Positions 61,791 to 64,000 of a DNA stretch of 64,000 nucleotides are shown piece after piece; the first letter of the stretch is position 1, and each line of letters begins with the position of its first letter. The position numbers and the translations under genes are program-made. The stretch spans positions 410,001-474,000 of the forward strand of contig JACVTC010000078.1 in assembly GCA_016946835.1 (NCBI GenBank). Direction: 5' to 3'. Source of the DNA: Neocallimastix lanati (nom. inval.) (lineage: Eukaryota; Neocallimastigomycota; Neocallimastigomycetes; Neocallimastigales; Neocallimastigaceae). The notes beneath the pieces are model-generated. The model saw nothing but the letters and a program-made list of their open reading frames with translations, was not told where the DNA came from and did not search any database.

Positions 61791-61973
61791 TTAATATACC
61801 ATAAAAATTTTTCAAATAATTTTATTAATTCTAATAACAACAATCTTATTGACTCAAAAAATCAATACAATGGTAAAAAATTTTCTGATACAATAAATTC
61901 TGAATTTAATCAAAATTTAGAAAATTTTAATCAAAATACAAATACCAATACAATAACCAATGAAAAATTTTAA
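59832..61973 (+). pseudogene. Copia protease and integrase part
   Basis: Open from the target duplication at 59832; first ATG at 60099. The protease motif WIYDSGAIVHIT (about 59994-60030) is the copia form. GAG-pre-integrase and zinc-finger residues: LWHRRLGHFYHKDL and CITCGIAK. Integrase core: HSDIVGPFP, KSDQGKEY and NNGIAERFNQT give D, D and E. A C-terminal copia segment (GCIAYYKDFSPKKGKLDP ... GFFLGFSNDSNSYLIMD) and a poly-Asn linker follow. The frame is stopped by TAA at 61971-61973 but is open again immediately, in the same frame, through 63311, so the stop is a single point lesion within low-complexity sequence. Confidence 0.9.
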
Positions 61974-63359
61974 AACACCAAAAATTTTTCTAATCCAAAT
62001 TATATACAAAATTCTAATAATAAAAAATTTTTAATTAATGAAAATTTTAATTCAAAAAATGATCAAAATTTTATTAATAAAAATTTTTTATCAGAAGAAG
62101 ATAAAAATAATAATAATATTAATAATTTTATTAATAATAATTCAAATAATAATAACATAAATATTTATAGAAATAATAAAAGAAAATCCAAATTTTCCAA
62201 TAATAATATTATTAAACACTTCAAACCTAATATTAATAATAATAATATTGATATTTACAATAATAATAATAATCATAATAATATTATTTCTTATAATAAT
62301 AATCCTAATAATTTTAATTACAACAATGATAATTTAATTAATACTATTGAAACTGAAAATGAAGAAGTTCCGAAAACCTATCAAAAAGCTCTCAATTGTG
62401 ATCATGCCGATGAATGGGATATTGCTATCCAAGAAGAACTCAAAAATTTATATGATAATAATACAATGACTTTTGTTAAAAAATTACCAAGAGGAAAACA
62501 ACCAATTTCTACAAGATGGGTTTTTGCAATTAAAAAGGATGCAAATAATAAAATTATTAAAAGAAAGGCCAGACTTGTTGCAAGAGGTTTTGCTCAAAGA
62601 TACGGTATCGATTATGAACTTACATATAGTCCGACATTAAACGTTGATTGTATAAAATTACTTCTCGCTTTTGCTGCTCAATTTCAATGGACTGTTTATC
62701 AATTAGATTTTAAATCTGCCTATCTAAACGCCGCCTTAGACAAAGAAATTTACACCGAAATTCCTTACGGCGATGAAAACTACGGTAAAGGCTATTGGAT
62801 TCTAAATAAGGCATTGTACGGCCTTAAACAATCAGGCCGCCAGTGGAATAAAACCATTACAAAATTTTTAACCGAAAACAAATTTCATCAATCTACCACT
62901 GATCCATGTGTTTTCTTTAAAAAGCAGAAGGAAGAACTAACTTGTATTATAGGACTTTATGTTGATGATATGCTAATTATAGGTGAAAATTTCGAAATTG
63001 TTAGAATTGTTTCAAGAATTAAAGATAACTTTAAGGTATCAAAATGTGGATTTGCTGACTTCATATTAGGAATCAAAATAGAAAGAGAAAATAATGATAT
63101 TTATATCTCACAAGAAACATTCATTGATAATCTATTAAATAAATATAGTATAAATAATAAAAAGAAAATAAAATCACCATGTTCAGTAAATGAAAATAAT
63201 GAAGATAATGAACCTGTTGACAAAATAAAATTCAAAAGTATTATCGGATCCTTAATTTATCTTGCAAGATGCACACTTCCAGACATTGCATTTGCTGTTA
63301 ACTTTGCCGCTAAAAAAATCAGAAAATCCAACTCAAGCCGATTGGAAAAAAGCTATTAA
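61974..63359 (+). pseudogene. Copia reverse transcriptase part
   Basis: Continues in the same frame after the TAA. The first ~150 residues are an Asn-rich linker; the first ATG is at 62466. RT blocks: ISTRWVFAIKKD, ARLVARGFAQRYGIDYELTY, LDFKSAYLNAALDKEIYTEIP, ALYGLKQSGRQWNK. The catalytic motif is YVDD (GLYVDDMLIIGE), intact. It runs to SLIYLARCTLPDIAFAVNFA, then an A7 run (63312-63318) pushes it out of frame to a stop at 63357. Confidence 0.9.
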
Positions 63360-63879
63360 AATATTAAAATACTTAAATGGAACAAAACATTATAAAATAA
63401 GATATGACGGTAAAGGTAAAATAAATGCACATACAGATTCAGATTTTGCCGGTGATCCAAATGATAGAAAATCTACTTCAGGACACATTATCTTAATGGG
63501 TACAAATCCTATTTCATGGTATTCTAAAAAACAAACAACTGTCGCAACGTCTACTGCCGAAGCTGAATATTTAAGTACTACAGAATGTATTAAGAAAGTA
63601 TTACAAATTAAAAATCTACTTTATGAATTATTTGGAGAAACTGAAACTATAGACATATACACGGATAACGAAGCAAGCAAAAGTAGCATTGAAGCAGGTC
63701 ATTTAAATCCAAAGCTTAGACATATTAGTGTTAGCTACCATTTCAACAATGAAAATATATTAAATAAAAATGTTCAACTAAAATATATTAGTACAAATGA
63801 TATGCTGGCCGATCCATTAACCAAAAACCTTAATGGAAACAAAATAACTAATTTTACAAATAAAATTTTTATAAAATAA
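63319..63879 (+). pseudogene. Copia RNase H part
   Basis: After the one-base shift in the A7 run the next frame continues KSENPTQADWKKAIKILKYL, then DRKSTSGHIILMG, SWYSKKQTTVATSTAEAEY (Glu of the active site) and YTDNEASKSS, ending FTNKIFIK at 63879. All RNase H blocks expected in a copia element are there. The C-terminal residues resemble the end of the decayed fragment at 22300 (FTSKIFE). Confidence 0.9.
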
Positions 63880-63891
63880 AAAATTTAATTT

Positions 63892-64000
63892 GAGGGGGAG
63901 TGTTAACTTTATTGATATAAAGTTATATTCTAGCTTAGGTTTAATAAAATATTAAATTAAATTATATTAAATACATTGTAATTATAAATTAAATATAAAT
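63892..64000 (+). repeat. Copia polypurine tract and partial 3' LTR
   Basis: GAGGGGGAG (63892-63900) precedes TGTTAACTTTATTG at 63901, the LTR start. It differs from the 5' LTR at two of 100 positions and is cut by the window end. Confidence 0.88.

Larger units (their letters stand above)
57573..64000 (+). mobile_element. Ty1/copia retrotransposon, cut by the window edge
   Basis: 5' LTR from 57573 (TGTTAACTTTATT...), Gag, protease, integrase, RT and RNase H in Ty1/copia order, a polypurine tract GAGGGGGAG (63892-63900) and the first 100 bp of the 3' LTR (63901-64000). The 100 comparable LTR bases differ at two positions, so it is fairly young. The single Gag-Pol frame has three breaks: a 597-bp insertion (59221-59817), a TAA at 61971 and a one-base shift in an A7 run (63312-63318). 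Confidence 0.92.

Overview
The window looks like nuclear DNA of an extremely AT-rich, intron-containing fungus, most likely an anaerobic gut fungus (Neocallimastigomycota). This is inferred from long A/T homopolymers and (TTTTA)n arrays, Asn-rich proteins, short GT-AG introns, a SAM-domain STE11-type kinase, ankyrin repeats of the 'NKDLVEYLVEHGADINKENKDG' style, and an intronless MFS transporter that reads like a gut Firmicute protein. No species assignment is possible from sequence alone.

The left part (1-28.3 kb) holds the host genes. A pentanucleotide/minisatellite array (1-2668) and a chromodomain relic are followed by a 9-exon STE11-like MAPKKK (+, 4759-9268). A convergent 5-exon MAK16 ribosome-biogenesis gene (-, 10019-11441), a second array (12290-14205), a SINE-like copy (14788-15187) and a 7-exon FCP/SCP-type phosphatase (+, 17806-19947) come next. 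Then follow a decayed Ty1/copia fragment (-, 22300-23700), a frameshifted ankyrin-repeat gene (+, 24166-25634) and a single-exon MFS transporter (-, 26558-27718). I joined the exons by GT-AG sites and frame; all three spliced models stay open from ATG to stop.

The right part (28.3-64 kb) is a mobile-element neighbourhood: a tRNA-headed SINE-like copy, a FLYWCH/MULE transposase gene with one frame break, a tRNA-like Pol III unit, and then a 22.8-kb run of LTR retrotransposons (31804-54597). The run is E1 (LTR element coding only Gag), a solo LTR, E2 (again Gag only), E3 (apparently intact Ty3/gypsy, Gag plus Pol) and E4 (Ty3/gypsy, opposite strand). After it come a third array (54986-57560) and a nearly complete Ty1/copia element (57573-64000, cut by the window edge) that was split by a 597-bp insertion.

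The most unusual feature is the E1-E2-E3 chain. Three different elements abut with only the tetranucleotide ACTG between their LTRs, each has ACTG on both sides, and the first LTR begins 15 bp upstream of the tRNA-like unit, the position Ty3 uses in yeast. The elements share a Gag family, a hairpin plus polypurine tract at the 3' end, and a U5-leader complementary stem around the primer site whose sequence differs in each element but whose geometry is kept. E3 and E4 have a canonical T TTA AAC slippery heptamer at the Gag stop. A reasonable reading is that E3-type machinery mobilises the Gag-only E1 and E2 and that integration is guided first by a Pol III unit and then by LTR ends.
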